From an uncultured Oscillospiraceae bacterium (GTDB lineage: Bacteria; Bacillota; Clostridia; Oscillospirales; Oscillospiraceae), in the NCBI GenBank assembly GCA_934615645.1, contig CAKTTR010000051.1, forward strand, positions 1 to 13,677: a DNA stretch of 13,677 nucleotides, read 5' to 3'. Of the stretch, positions 6,424 to 12,651 are shown one piece after another. Position numbers and translations under genes: made by a program. The notes beneath the pieces are model-generated. The model was not told where the DNA came from. It saw only the letters and a program-made list of their open reading frames with translations, and did no database searches. Positions within the stretch are counted from its first letter, which is position 1; every line of letters begins with the position of its first letter.

Positions 6424-7827
6424 TCAGCTGCGCTTGCACTCCGGCAGGCTGGCCGCCGCAACAGACTGGCCGACCCGTCTTGTCTTCTCATCCGGCAGCA
6501 TGACATGGACAGACGCCGCCAGCGCCGGATATTCTTCCTGCAGCACCCGCTGGCACTGCGCCAAAATCAGCTCACCGCCGCGGCCGGACATCACGCGGCC
6601 CAGCACGATGAGATAGGAAATATCATAAAAATGCGCATACAGCTCGATGGTATGGGCCAGATAGCAGCCGATATCCGTGAAGATCTGCATCGCCCGCTCA
6701 TCTCCCGCCTGGACCAGGTCCTGCACGGCCTTGAGCTTCTCCGCCGGAGTCGCCGCCGCGTCCAGCGACAAACCTGCCCGGTTCGCCAGCTTGATGACCG
6801 CATCCTGCGAGAAGTATTTGCAGCCGACGCCCCGGTCTGTCGACCATTCGTCGGCCATGGCTTGCTCGTTCAGGTCCACCGGTGCAAAGGCCAGTTCATT
6901 GAACCACCCCAGGACATTGCCCTGCCGGTCCACATAACCAACGGCCTCACTCGTCCCCATGGCAAGGCCCATGACGCAGGTCTTCTCCATGCTCAGAGCC
7001 CCCGCCAGGGCCGTCACGTCGCCGTCATTGGCCACAACGATGGGCACATCGCCGATCTCCTTGGCTGCCCGGTCGAAGATCGTCTTGACCTGGCTGCGGA
7101 CCTCCTTTTCCCGCGGGACCTTGATAAAAAGCGAAGAAACCATCGGCGCGTTGCCGATAAAGACACCGGCCGAGCTGACGCCGATGCCGTCGACCCGGGG
7201 CATTTTCGAGGCCGCCGTGCGGAAGGCGTCCACGATCTCGGCAAAGTGATACGCAGGGTCCGCCTGGGTCTTCGGATGCCAGACGACCTCTTCGGAGTAG
7301 ACGGTCTTGCCGTCGATGACTGCAGAGACCTTGCGGTCCGACCCACCGGCGTCGAAGCCGATGCGGCAGCCTTCCATATGACCGCCGACCCGGACGGACG
7401 CGTCGTTCTGCTTGGGGAAGTCTTCGGGGCTGCAGTCGATGATCTCAAAGCCGGACTCGAATACGTCCGTCATAAACTGCACGTCAAACCAGCGCTTGCC
7501 CTTTTCCGTCTCCGTCAGAACATATTCCGCCTGCATCCGCTGGCACAGGGGGCCCGCGCCGCACAGGTAGACCCGGAAGCCACCGACGGACCACAGCAGA
7601 AATTTCACATAGCGCTCCAGATAGCGGTAGTCCGCCTCCGCCAGTTCCTGCGTGCCGTGGATGCACGTTGTCCAGACGGAGATTTTCCCTTCGTTGCGCT
7701 CTACGGCGACTTTGACCTCCTGCGTCGCATCCTGCAAAAAGGCGTCCATCCACGGGCCGAAGGGGATAAATTCCGGCTCCAGCTTCGGCAGATTTTTCAC
7801 GTCGTATGTGATCCCTAAATAGTTCAT
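6424..7827 (-). CDS. ROK-like sugar kinase with N-terminal extension
   Basis: 467 residues. From about residue 154 it has an actin/hexokinase-fold sugar kinase core resembling ROK proteins: phosphate-1 motif IGFDAGGSDRK (156-166), GVSSAGVFIGN (216-226), the NDGD segment (267-270) with likely catalytic D268, and MGTSEAVGYVD (290-300) in the adenosine/phosphate-2 area. It lacks the zinc motif CxCGxxGC of classical ROK proteins; the aligned stretch reads TDRGVGCKYFSQ (330-341). Residues 1-150 form an extension I do not recognise, and no helix-turn-helix is evident, so it is probably not a NagC/XylR-type repressor. The operon setting suggests phosphorylation of GlcNAc, GalNAc or a derivative; 6-phosphorylation feeding NagA is inference. 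The start has GGAGGT four bases upstream. Gaps to nahK and nagA are 31 and 24 bp. Confidence 0.85.
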   Translation of the reverse strand: MNYLGITYDVKNLPKLEPEFIPFGPWMDAFLQDATQEVKVAVERNEGKISVWTTCIHGTQELAEADYRYLERYVKFLLWSVGGFRVYLCGAGPLCQRMQAEYVLTETEKGKRWFDVQFMTDVFESGFEIIDCSPEDFPKQNDASVRVGGHMEGCRIGFDAGGSDRKVSAVIDGKTVYSEEVVWHPKTQADPAYHFAEIVDAFRTAASKMPRVDGIGVSSAGVFIGNAPMVSSLFIKVPREKEVRSQVKTIFDRAAKEIGDVPIVVANDGDVTALAGALSMEKTCVMGLAMGTSEAVGYVDRQGNVLGWFNELAFAPVDLNEQAMADEWSTDRGVGCKYFSQDAVIKLANRAGLSLDAAATPAEKLKAVQDLVQAGDERAMQIFTDIGCYLAHTIELYAHFYDISYLIVLGRVMSGRGGELILAQCQRVLQEEYPALAASVHVMLPDEKTRRVGQSVAAASLPECKRS

Positions 7828-7858
7828 TCGTACCTCCGGTAATTGGTGATTGGTTCGA

Positions 7859-8923
7859 TTATCGGTTCGTCAGCGTTCTGACGATATCGCGCATCTGCTC
7901 CCACTTTGCCTCCATATCCGCCACCAGCTTCAGCTGGGCCCGGGCGCGTACCAGGTTGTGCTCAGGATAGGCGGTCTTGAAATAGCGGTCGCCGTCCAGA
8001 TAGTCGGCCAGGAAGCGGGTCGCCAGCTCCAGGGTGATGATCTTTGCGCCCATGGGCATCATGTCAATCTCCTCCGGGGTCAGGCTGGGGCAGGCTTTCA
8101 GGTAGCCCTTGGTATAAATCTCAAACAGATGCAGGTTCAGCCCCATCTTGGAAAGGTCCTTCTCATCCTCCGGGGCGCTGGCCGCGCCGAAGCGGATGGA
8201 ATCGCCGAAATCATACAGGGAAAGGCCGGGCATGACGGTATCCAGGTCCAGCACACACAGGGCCTTGCGCGTTTTTTTATCCAGCAGGACATTGTTGAGC
8301 TTCGTATCGTTGTGCGTCACGCGCAGGGGCAGTTGGCCCGCCTCCCGCATGCGCTGCAGGGTCCCCGCTTCTTCCTCTCGGGCCATGATAAAGTCGATCT
8401 CCGGCTGGACCTCGGCGGCGCGCCCGGCATCATCGCGGGCGACGGCCTCCTTGAACTTCCTATACCGGTCGATGGTATTGTGGAATTCCGGGATCGTCTC
8501 ATGCAGCGTATGAGCCGGGAAATCCGAGAGCATCTGCTGGAATTGACCAAAGGCCAGAGCGCTCTCGTAAAAGTCTTGATCTGTCTCCGGGGCCTCCAGG
8601 CAGAAGCCGCCGACGAATTCATAGCAGCGCCAGTATTCCCCTTTTTCGTCTACATAATAATAGAGATCGTCCTTTGTTTTGATAAAATGTAGATACGCCC
8701 GGGGATCGGCCACCCGCTCTTTCAGGAAGGCAGTCACCGCGCCGACGTTTTCCATCAGGCTCTTCGGGTCGTGGAACACGTATTGGTTCACCCGCTGCAG
8801 AATATATTCCATGCCGCTTTCTGTAACGACTTTGAATGTGTGGTTGATATGTCCGCCACCGTGGGGCGCACAGGAAATAGGGGCTGCATCAATGCAGAAC
8901 GCATAAATTGCCTGCTCCATCAT
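7859..8923 (-). CDS. nahK: N-acetylhexosamine 1-kinase (NahK-like)
   Basis: Cytoplasmic kinase of the aminoglycoside phosphotransferase fold that phosphorylates the anomeric carbon of GlcNAc and GalNAc, the first step after lacto-N-biose/galacto-N-biose phosphorolysis in bifidobacteria. 354 residues, against about 359 in the bifidobacterial enzyme as I recall it. Motifs: GGGHINHTFKV (22-32), YILQRVNQYVF (40-50), VTHNDTKLNN (202-211) with catalytic D206, LDLDT (225-229) with metal ligand D228, YDFGDSIRFGA (237-247), EDEKDLSK (252-259) and FLADYLDGDRYFKTAYPEHNLVR (304-326). The resemblance to NahK runs along the whole chain. The start at 8923 (MMEQ) puts GGAGG 11 bases upstream; ATG at 8932 would leave only two bases, and 8920 is also possible. 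It is first in the operon. No lnpA, galT or galE is visible nearby. Confidence 0.9.
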   Translation of the reverse strand: MMEQAIYAFCIDAAPISCAPHGGGHINHTFKVVTESGMEYILQRVNQYVFHDPKSLMENVGAVTAFLKERVADPRAYLHFIKTKDDLYYYVDEKGEYWRCYEFVGGFCLEAPETDQDFYESALAFGQFQQMLSDFPAHTLHETIPEFHNTIDRYRKFKEAVARDDAGRAAEVQPEIDFIMAREEEAGTLQRMREAGQLPLRVTHNDTKLNNVLLDKKTRKALCVLDLDTVMPGLSLYDFGDSIRFGAASAPEDEKDLSKMGLNLHLFEIYTKGYLKACPSLTPEEIDMMPMGAKIITLELATRFLADYLDGDRYFKTAYPEHNLVRARAQLKLVADMEAKWEQMRDIVRTLTNR

Positions 8924-9054
8924 ACGAATCATGACCTCCGATTTTTTGATATGCACTTTCGGGCGCGGGCAAAAAAGAGCGCAGCGTCTTGCCTGCAATA
9001 CGAACCAAAAGCCGCCCGATCATCTGCCAAACTGGGCAGACTGGCCCCAAAGGT
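8924..9054 (-). promoter_or_regulatory. Structured 5' leader of the nahK operon
   Basis: About 130 nt lie between the predicted transcription start and nahK, long for a simple leader. On the RNA strand TCTGCC/GGCAGA forms a 6-bp hairpin (arms 9035-9040 and 9023-9028). TCGGGCG (9013-9019) can pair with CGCCCGA (8959-8965), enclosing a weak GCAG/CTGC stem followed by a T6 run at about 8971-8976. This could be an attenuator or a 5' stabilising fold. I do not recognise a riboswitch class. Confidence 0.35.
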
Positions 9055-9061
9055 ATGTAAT

Positions 9062-9090
9062 ATTATAGCAATAGCTGCGCCGCTTGGCAA
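9062..9090 (-). promoter_or_regulatory. Sigma-A promoter of the nahK operon
   Basis: On the minus strand TTGCCA (9085-9090), 17-bp spacer, TATAAT (9062-9067), with TG one base before the -10 hexamer (extended -10). About 100 bp of A/T runs lie upstream (9091-9180), suitable as an UP element. No clear terminator of the upstream amidohydrolase gene separates the two, so some readthrough is possible. Confidence 0.8.
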
Positions 9091-9207
9091 CAAAAAAACA
9101 AAATAATTCTCGATTTTTCAGGGTTTTTAAGAAAAATTCAGGAAAAAATACGATTGGTATGACGATTTTTGCCCCGTTCCGCCGCCCGAGCCCGGCGGCA
9201 TCACATT

Positions 9208-10032
9208 CTATGCTGGTCTGCCTGCCCCGGTGCGTACCGGCAGCTGCAGAAAGCGTGCGGCGTTCTCAAATAGGATGGCCCGCTGCTCTGCCCTCGTCAG
9301 TGGCAGGGCCAAAAAGCGCGCCAGCTCCGTCTTCGGGTCCCACAGGGGGAAGTCCGTCCCGAACATGATCCGGTCCGTTCCAAAATGCCGCAGCAGCGCC
9401 ACTGCCCGCTCGGGCGGCATGGCATAGAGCGTCGAAGAGCAGTCGGCCCACAGGTTCTCGTATTTGCCGTACAGGGCCTGCTCTGCCGCGTCCCAGATGG
9501 TATAGCCGCACATATGCGCGCCGACGAACACCGTCTCCGGGAAGGCCTCCAGCACCGGGATAAGCTGGTCCGGATTGGAATATTGATACCGGGCATCGCC
9601 AGTGTGCAGCAGCACCGGCAGCCGCCCTGCCAGCACTTCGAACATCCGCATGCTCCGGGGCTCGTTCAATGCAAAGCGCTGGATATCCGGGTGTAGCTTG
9701 ACCCCGTGCAGCCCCAGATCCAGGATCTGCTGGACATCCGCCGCAATATCCTCGCTGTCTGGATGCAGGGCCCCGAAGCCGATCAAGCGCGCCGGGTCTT
9801 CTGCCTGACAGGCAGCAATAAACTTGTTGATAGCCGGGACCTGGGCGGGTTTCGTCGCCACAGAATGGATGAGCTGCATGGAAATGCCCGCCGCATCCTC
9901 CATCCGTCGCAGCTCCGCCACCGTCCCCGTCGACCGGGGCAGGCCGACGCCGTAAAACGTTCCAGTGGCACAGGCCGCCTTCTCGGCGATCTTATCCGGG
10001 TAGACATGGCAGTGGAAATCTAAAACTTTCAT
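9208..10032 (-). CDS. Amidohydrolase_2-family metal-dependent hydrolase, substrate unknown
   Basis: 274-residue TIM-barrel protein of the ACMSD/amidohydrolase_2 type. It opens with DFHCHVYP (D5, H7, H9), followed by VKLHPD (H114), LLHTGD (H143), GAHMCG (H173) and GTDFPLWDP (D227). These supply the metal ligands and catalytic aspartate expected in this family of hydrolases and decarboxylases. The C-terminus LTRAEQRAILFENAARFL is the usual family ending (NAxRxL). The start at 10032 is preceded only by an A/G-rich stretch (AGAGAGAAAG), a weak ribosome binding site. It has its own promoter and lies 285 bp upstream of nahK in the same direction. A role in sugar metabolism cannot be claimed from position alone. 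Confidence 0.88.
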   Translation of the reverse strand: MKVLDFHCHVYPDKIAEKAACATGTFYGVGLPRSTGTVAELRRMEDAAGISMQLIHSVATKPAQVPAINKFIAACQAEDPARLIGFGALHPDSEDIAADVQQILDLGLHGVKLHPDIQRFALNEPRSMRMFEVLAGRLPVLLHTGDARYQYSNPDQLIPVLEAFPETVFVGAHMCGYTIWDAAEQALYGKYENLWADCSSTLYAMPPERAVALLRHFGTDRIMFGTDFPLWDPKTELARFLALPLTRAEQRAILFENAARFLQLPVRTGAGRPA

Positions 10033-10069
10033 CGTATCGCTTCTTTCTCTCTAACAGGCACTGCCATTC

Positions 10070-10097
10070 ATTATAACAGGTAAGATTTTCCCGTCAA
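10070..10097 (-). promoter_or_regulatory. Sigma-A promoter of the amidohydrolase gene
   Basis: On the minus strand TTGACG (10092-10097), 16-bp spacer, TATAAT (10070-10075), with TG one base upstream of the -10 hexamer. Its -35 end lies 25 bp from the -35 of the divergent methyltransferase promoter. Confidence 0.75.
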
Positions 10098-10122
10098 CTG
10101 TCGGCCCTGTGAAAATTTTTCC

Positions 10123-10151
10123 TTGCCGGGCAGAATTTTTTCCGCTATAGT
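10123..10151 (+). promoter_or_regulatory. Sigma-A promoter of the FkbM-type gene
   Basis: TTGCCG (10123-10128), 17-bp spacer, TATAGT (10146-10151). Expected transcription start is near 10158, about 30 nt before the start codon. It is divergent from the amidohydrolase promoter. Confidence 0.65.
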
Positions 10152-10188
10152 AACAGAAAACGCACGTGAAATGGAGGTGCCCCCGCCC

Positions 10189-11247
10189 ATGTGGCAGCAG
10201 CTGAAGCAGGAAACCAAGCCCATCGTGCTCTATGGCATGGGCGACGGTGCAGAGAAAATTCTCGACCAATGCCAGGCCCGGGGCATTCCCGTCGCCGGGG
10301 TCTTCGCCAGCGACGGATTTGTCCGGCACAACGAATTCCGGGGGTATACTGTTCTGTCTTACCAGGAGGCGTGCGCCCGGTTCGGGCCAATGACCGTCCT
10401 GGTCGCCTTCGGCACCCACCAGCCGGACGTCATGGCCCGCATCCGCGCCATCGCCGCCGCGCAGACGCTCTATCTGCCAGACCTTCCCGTGGCCGGGGGC
10501 CCGCTGTTTGACCGGGCCTTTGCTCGGACTCATCGTGCAGAGCTGGAGGCCGTGTATCACGCGCTTGCCGATGAGGTCTCCCGGCAGACGTTCCGGGATC
10601 TGCTCTCCTATAAACTATCCTGGCGCAGCTGCTACCTTGACCGCTGCCAAATGCCGCCGGGCGAGACGGACAGCCTGCTCTGCCTGGGGCCGCAGGAGCA
10701 TTATGCCGACCTCGGCGCCTACCGGGGCGACACCATCGCCGCATTTCTGCGCCAGACCGGCGGGCAGTACGCCAGCATTCTGGCCCTGGAGCCGGATGGC
10801 GGCAGCTATCAAAAGCTCTGCCGGGCCACTGCCGCCCTCCCCCGCTGCCGCTGTGTCCAGGCGGCAGCCGCCGCGCAAGCGGGCACGGCAGAGTTCTGCG
10901 CCGGGCGCGGCCGGGGCAGCCGCCGCGGCCAGGGCCGCCGCGTCGTCTGCGCCGCCTTAGACGAGCTGCTGCAGGGCGCGCCGGTCACATATCTCAACAT
11001 CGACGTCGAAGGCCAGGAGTCGGCAGCCCTGGCCGGGGCGGCGGAGAGCATCGCCCGCTGGCAGCCGCGGATCCTGCTGGCAGCCTATCACCGCAGCGAG
11101 GACCTCTTTGCCCTGCCGCTGCAGGTGCTGCAGCTTGTGCCCAGCTACCGGGTCTATCTGCGCCGCGCCCCCTGCTATCCCGCCTGGGAGATCAACTATA
11201 TTTTTACCCCAGCGCCCAAAAGCTTGCATCCTTATTCTGGAAAGTGA
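10189..11247 (+). CDS. FkbM-type SAM-dependent methyltransferase-like protein
   Basis: 352 residues in two parts. Residues 1-105 look like a Rossmann-type nucleotide/sugar-binding domain (PIVLYGMGDGAEKILDQC, 11-28), as found fused to FkbM domains in glycan clusters. Residues about 160-340 form the methyltransferase: HYADLGAYRGDT (171-182) matches the SAM-binding glycine loop, LALEPD (198-203) the acidic residue after strand 2, and YLNIDVEGQESAAL (268-281) the FkbM D-x-E-G motif. Residues 225-252 are a low-complexity Ala- then Arg/Gly-rich stretch, probably a loop. The start is chosen for GGAGGTG 10-11 bases upstream; an in-frame ATG at 10171 overlaps that site. FkbM enzymes O-methylate sugars or polyketides, but no glycan-synthesis genes are adjacent, so the acceptor is unknown. 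Confidence 0.85.
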   Translation: MWQQLKQETKPIVLYGMGDGAEKILDQCQARGIPVAGVFASDGFVRHNEFRGYTVLSYQEACARFGPMTVLVAFGTHQPDVMARIRAIAAAQTLYLPDLPVAGGPLFDRAFARTHRAELEAVYHALADEVSRQTFRDLLSYKLSWRSCYLDRCQMPPGETDSLLCLGPQEHYADLGAYRGDTIAAFLRQTGGQYASILALEPDGGSYQKLCRATAALPRCRCVQAAAAAQAGTAEFCAGRGRGSRRGQGRRVVCAALDELLQGAPVTYLNIDVEGQESAALAGAAESIARWQPRILLAAYHRSEDLFALPLQVLQLVPSYRVYLRRAPCYPAWEINYIFTPAPKSLHPYSGK

Positions 11248-11313
11248 CGAAATTGTCAGCGATCTTCAAGATTTCTTAAGGAAAAATCACTGGAATTTTC
11301 CGCGCAAATCCAA

Positions 11314-11319
11314 TATACT
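11314..11319 (+). promoter_or_regulatory. Possible -10 element for the small membrane peptide
   Basis: TATACT lies 50 bp upstream of the small gene, but no convincing -35 hexamer is found 16-18 bp before it. The peptide gene may instead be read with the FkbM-type gene, since no terminator was found between them. Confidence 0.35.
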
Positions 11320-11369
11320 AGGGGAGCAATCGTTTCACCCGTTTCAAGGTCATCAAGGAGGTCATGGAT

Positions 11370-11501
11370 ATGAAGCGCAAAAAAGGCATCCCCATGCCAT
11401 TGGTCGTCGCCTGCCTGGGGCTCGGCGTACTGCTGGGCCGGATCCGCAGCAAATGGCGCAGCCGGTCCCGGAAGCGCGACGCCCAGGAGGCAGGCCAATG
11501 A
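11370..11501 (+). CDS. Small single-pass membrane peptide (43 aa), unknown function
   Basis: A short gene with an excellent AAGGAGG site eight bases before the ATG at 11370; the ATG at 11364 would leave only two bases. The peptide starts MKRKKGIPMP, has one hydrophobic segment (about residues 9-23: MPLVVACLGLGVLLG) and ends in a strongly basic tail RIRSKWRSRSRKRDAQEAGQ. Lysines and arginines on both sides give no clear topology. It lies 122 bp after the FkbM-type gene, and a strong terminator begins about 10 bp after its stop. I do not recognise a family. The good ribosome binding site, terminator and composition support a real gene. Confidence 0.6.
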   Translation: MKRKKGIPMPLVVACLGLGVLLGRIRSKWRSRSRKRDAQEAGQ

Positions 11502-11509
11502 GCACATGC

Positions 11510-11564
11510 AAAAAACGACGCCAGCAGAACCGCAATCCTTCGGTTCTACTGGCGTCATTTTTTT
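11510..11564. terminator. Strong bidirectional intrinsic terminator
   Basis: GACGCCAG (11517-11524) pairs with CTGGCGTC (11549-11556). After one C-A mismatch, AGAACCG pairs with CGGTTCT, closing an 8-nt loop. Seven T residues follow on the plus strand (11558-11564) and six on the minus strand (11510-11515). It therefore ends both the plus-strand small gene and the minus-strand ttcA-like gene. Confidence 0.92.
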
Positions 11565-11579
11565 GCCGCGGCAGCCAGA

Positions 11580-12359
11580 TCAGGCGCTGCCGGACTGCTG
11601 CTTTTGCCGCTGCTGCGCTGCTTTCTGCTGCTTTTGCCGGTGATAGACATCCGCCTCCCAGGCAGGCAGCGGCAGGCGCTGCATCGCGCCGAAGAGCTTC
11701 GTCTTGAGGTCCGGGTACGTCGCCTGCAGATCCCGGATGAGGTCCTTGACCTCCTGGCGCTTCGTGTGCTTGTCCGCCGGGCAGGTATTATGCACCACCG
11801 GCAGCGCCAGCTGCTCGGCCACGTGCACCACCGTCTGCTCCGGCAGATAGAGCATGGGCCGGATCTGGGTGATGCCCGTGCGGTCCAGCAGGGTCACCGG
11901 CTGGAAGCAGCTGATGCGGCCCTCGTAGAGCAGGCTCATGAGAAAGGTCTCCACCGCGTCGTCATGATGGTGCCCCAGGGCGATTTTGTGGATGCCCTGG
12001 GCCAGCAGCGCTTCGTTTAGGGCGCCGCGGCGCATTTTGGCGCACATGGAGCAGGGGTTCTTCTCCTGCCGGTATTCAAAAATGATCGGGCCGATCTCCG
12101 TCTTGATCTTCGTAAAGGGCACCTCCAGCCGGTCGCACAGGGCCTGTACGGGGGAAAAATCCATCCCGCCCAGCCCCATATCAATGGTGACGGCCGCCAG
12201 AGAAAACGGCTTGGGGTAATACCGCTGCAGCTCCCGCAGCAGGACCAGCAGCGTCAGCGAATCCTTCCCCCCGGAGACGCCGACGGCGATCTTGTCCCCC
12301 GCCTCGATCATATGATAGTCATCCACGCATCTGCGCACCAGTCCGACGATCTTTTGCAT
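11580..12359 (-). CDS. ttcA: TtcA-like tRNA 2-thiocytidine synthetase (PP-loop ATPase)
   Basis: Adenylates and thiolates a tRNA cytidine (C32 in the E. coli enzyme) using an iron-sulfur cluster. 259 residues. PP-loop SGGKDS at 29-34, GHHHDD at 129-134, and three candidate cluster cysteines: C103 and C106 in NPCSMCAKMRRG, and C193 in HNTCPADKHTKRQEVK. This CxxC plus third cysteine set distinguishes TtcA/TtuA-type thiolases from lysidine synthetase TilS. The C-terminus (about 241-259) is a Gln/Lys-rich tail, probably disordered. The start has GGGGG about 7 bases upstream. It is transcribed alone from a good promoter, divergent from rplM. The gene symbol rests on motifs; Clostridia carry several TtcA-like paralogues, so the exact tRNA position is not certain. 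Confidence 0.88.
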   Translation of the reverse strand: MQKIVGLVRRCVDDYHMIEAGDKIAVGVSGGKDSLTLLVLLRELQRYYPKPFSLAAVTIDMGLGGMDFSPVQALCDRLEVPFTKIKTEIGPIIFEYRQEKNPCSMCAKMRRGALNEALLAQGIHKIALGHHHDDAVETFLMSLLYEGRISCFQPVTLLDRTGITQIRPMLYLPEQTVVHVAEQLALPVVHNTCPADKHTKRQEVKDLIRDLQATYPDLKTKLFGAMQRLPLPAWEADVYHRQKQQKAAQQRQKQQSGSA

Positions 12360-12396
12360 GGTTTACCCCCGTGTTCTTATAGGATATTGCCGTTCT

Positions 12397-12425
12397 ATTA
12401 TAGTAAAAGCAGCCGGACTTGTCAT
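12397..12425 (-). promoter_or_regulatory. Sigma-A promoter of the ttcA-like gene
   Basis: On the minus strand ATGACA (12420-12425), 17-bp spacer, TATAAT (12397-12402). Expected leader about 30 nt. Between this and the rplM promoter lies about 110 bp of AT-rich DNA (12426-12538) in which I see no gene. Confidence 0.75.
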
Positions 12426-12538
12426 CCCCTCTTTGAGAAAAATTTTAAATTGCAACGCGAGATATCGGTAGAATACGAGAGATATTTTGAGCATTTCGCA
12501 GTTCTTTCTGAGGAAAATAAAAATTTTAATTTTTTCGG

Positions 12539-12567
12539 TTGACATCGCTGCCGGTTTATGGTATAAA
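12539..12567 (+). promoter_or_regulatory. Sigma-A promoter of rplM-rpsI
   Basis: TTGACA (12539-12544), exactly 17 bp, TATAAA (12562-12567), preceded by a very AT-rich stretch at about 12515-12535. Such near-consensus strength with an UP-like element suits ribosomal protein genes. Expected start near 12574. Confidence 0.88.
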
Positions 12568-12573
12568 AATCAG

Positions 12574-12640
12574 GCAGCGCGCGAGAAATCGTGCGTATTT
12601 GTATGACTCGATCAAATTTTGATCCGGAATTCCGGAATGG
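12574..12640 (+). promoter_or_regulatory. Structured leader of rplM, possible L13 autoregulatory RNA
   Basis: The roughly 78-nt leader holds three tight elements: CGCGCGA/TCGTGCG closing a GAAA tetraloop (12578-12595, one G-U pair), the palindrome GATCAAATTTTGATC (12610-12624), and CCGGAATTCCGG (12624-12635) abutting the GGAGG site. Firmicutes rplM operons are known to carry an L13 leader RNA for autogenous control. The location fits, but I cannot match the published consensus by eye. Confidence 0.4.
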
Positions 12641-12651
12641 AGGAAATATTT

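Noticed and set aside
4777..7818. Long plus-strand open frames (431 and 530 codons) at 4777-6072 and 6226-7818
   Set aside because: Antisense to the exporter, nagA and the ROK-like gene, all of which carry catalytic motifs in the minus frames. The antisense products are rich in His, Arg, Gln and Pro with no recognisable domains.
8924..8998. TTG start at 8998 for nahK (379 aa)
   Set aside because: It would add a Cys/Arg-rich N-terminus absent from NahK and lacks a ribosome binding site. GGAGG at 8935-8939 points to 8923.
9181..9199. GCCGCC/GGCGGC hairpin after the amidohydrolase gene as an intrinsic terminator
   Set aside because: The stem is good but on the minus strand no T-run follows; the nearest T-rich stretch is more than 30 bp away.
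10123..10188. TTG start at 10123 for the FkbM-type gene
   Set aside because: That codon lies in the -35 hexamer of the gene's promoter and has no ribosome binding site; GGAGGTG supports 10189.
11256..11558. 100-codon minus-strand open frame
   Set aside because: It starts inside the bidirectional terminator, overlaps the well-signalled small plus-strand gene, and has no ribosome binding site or recognisable domain.
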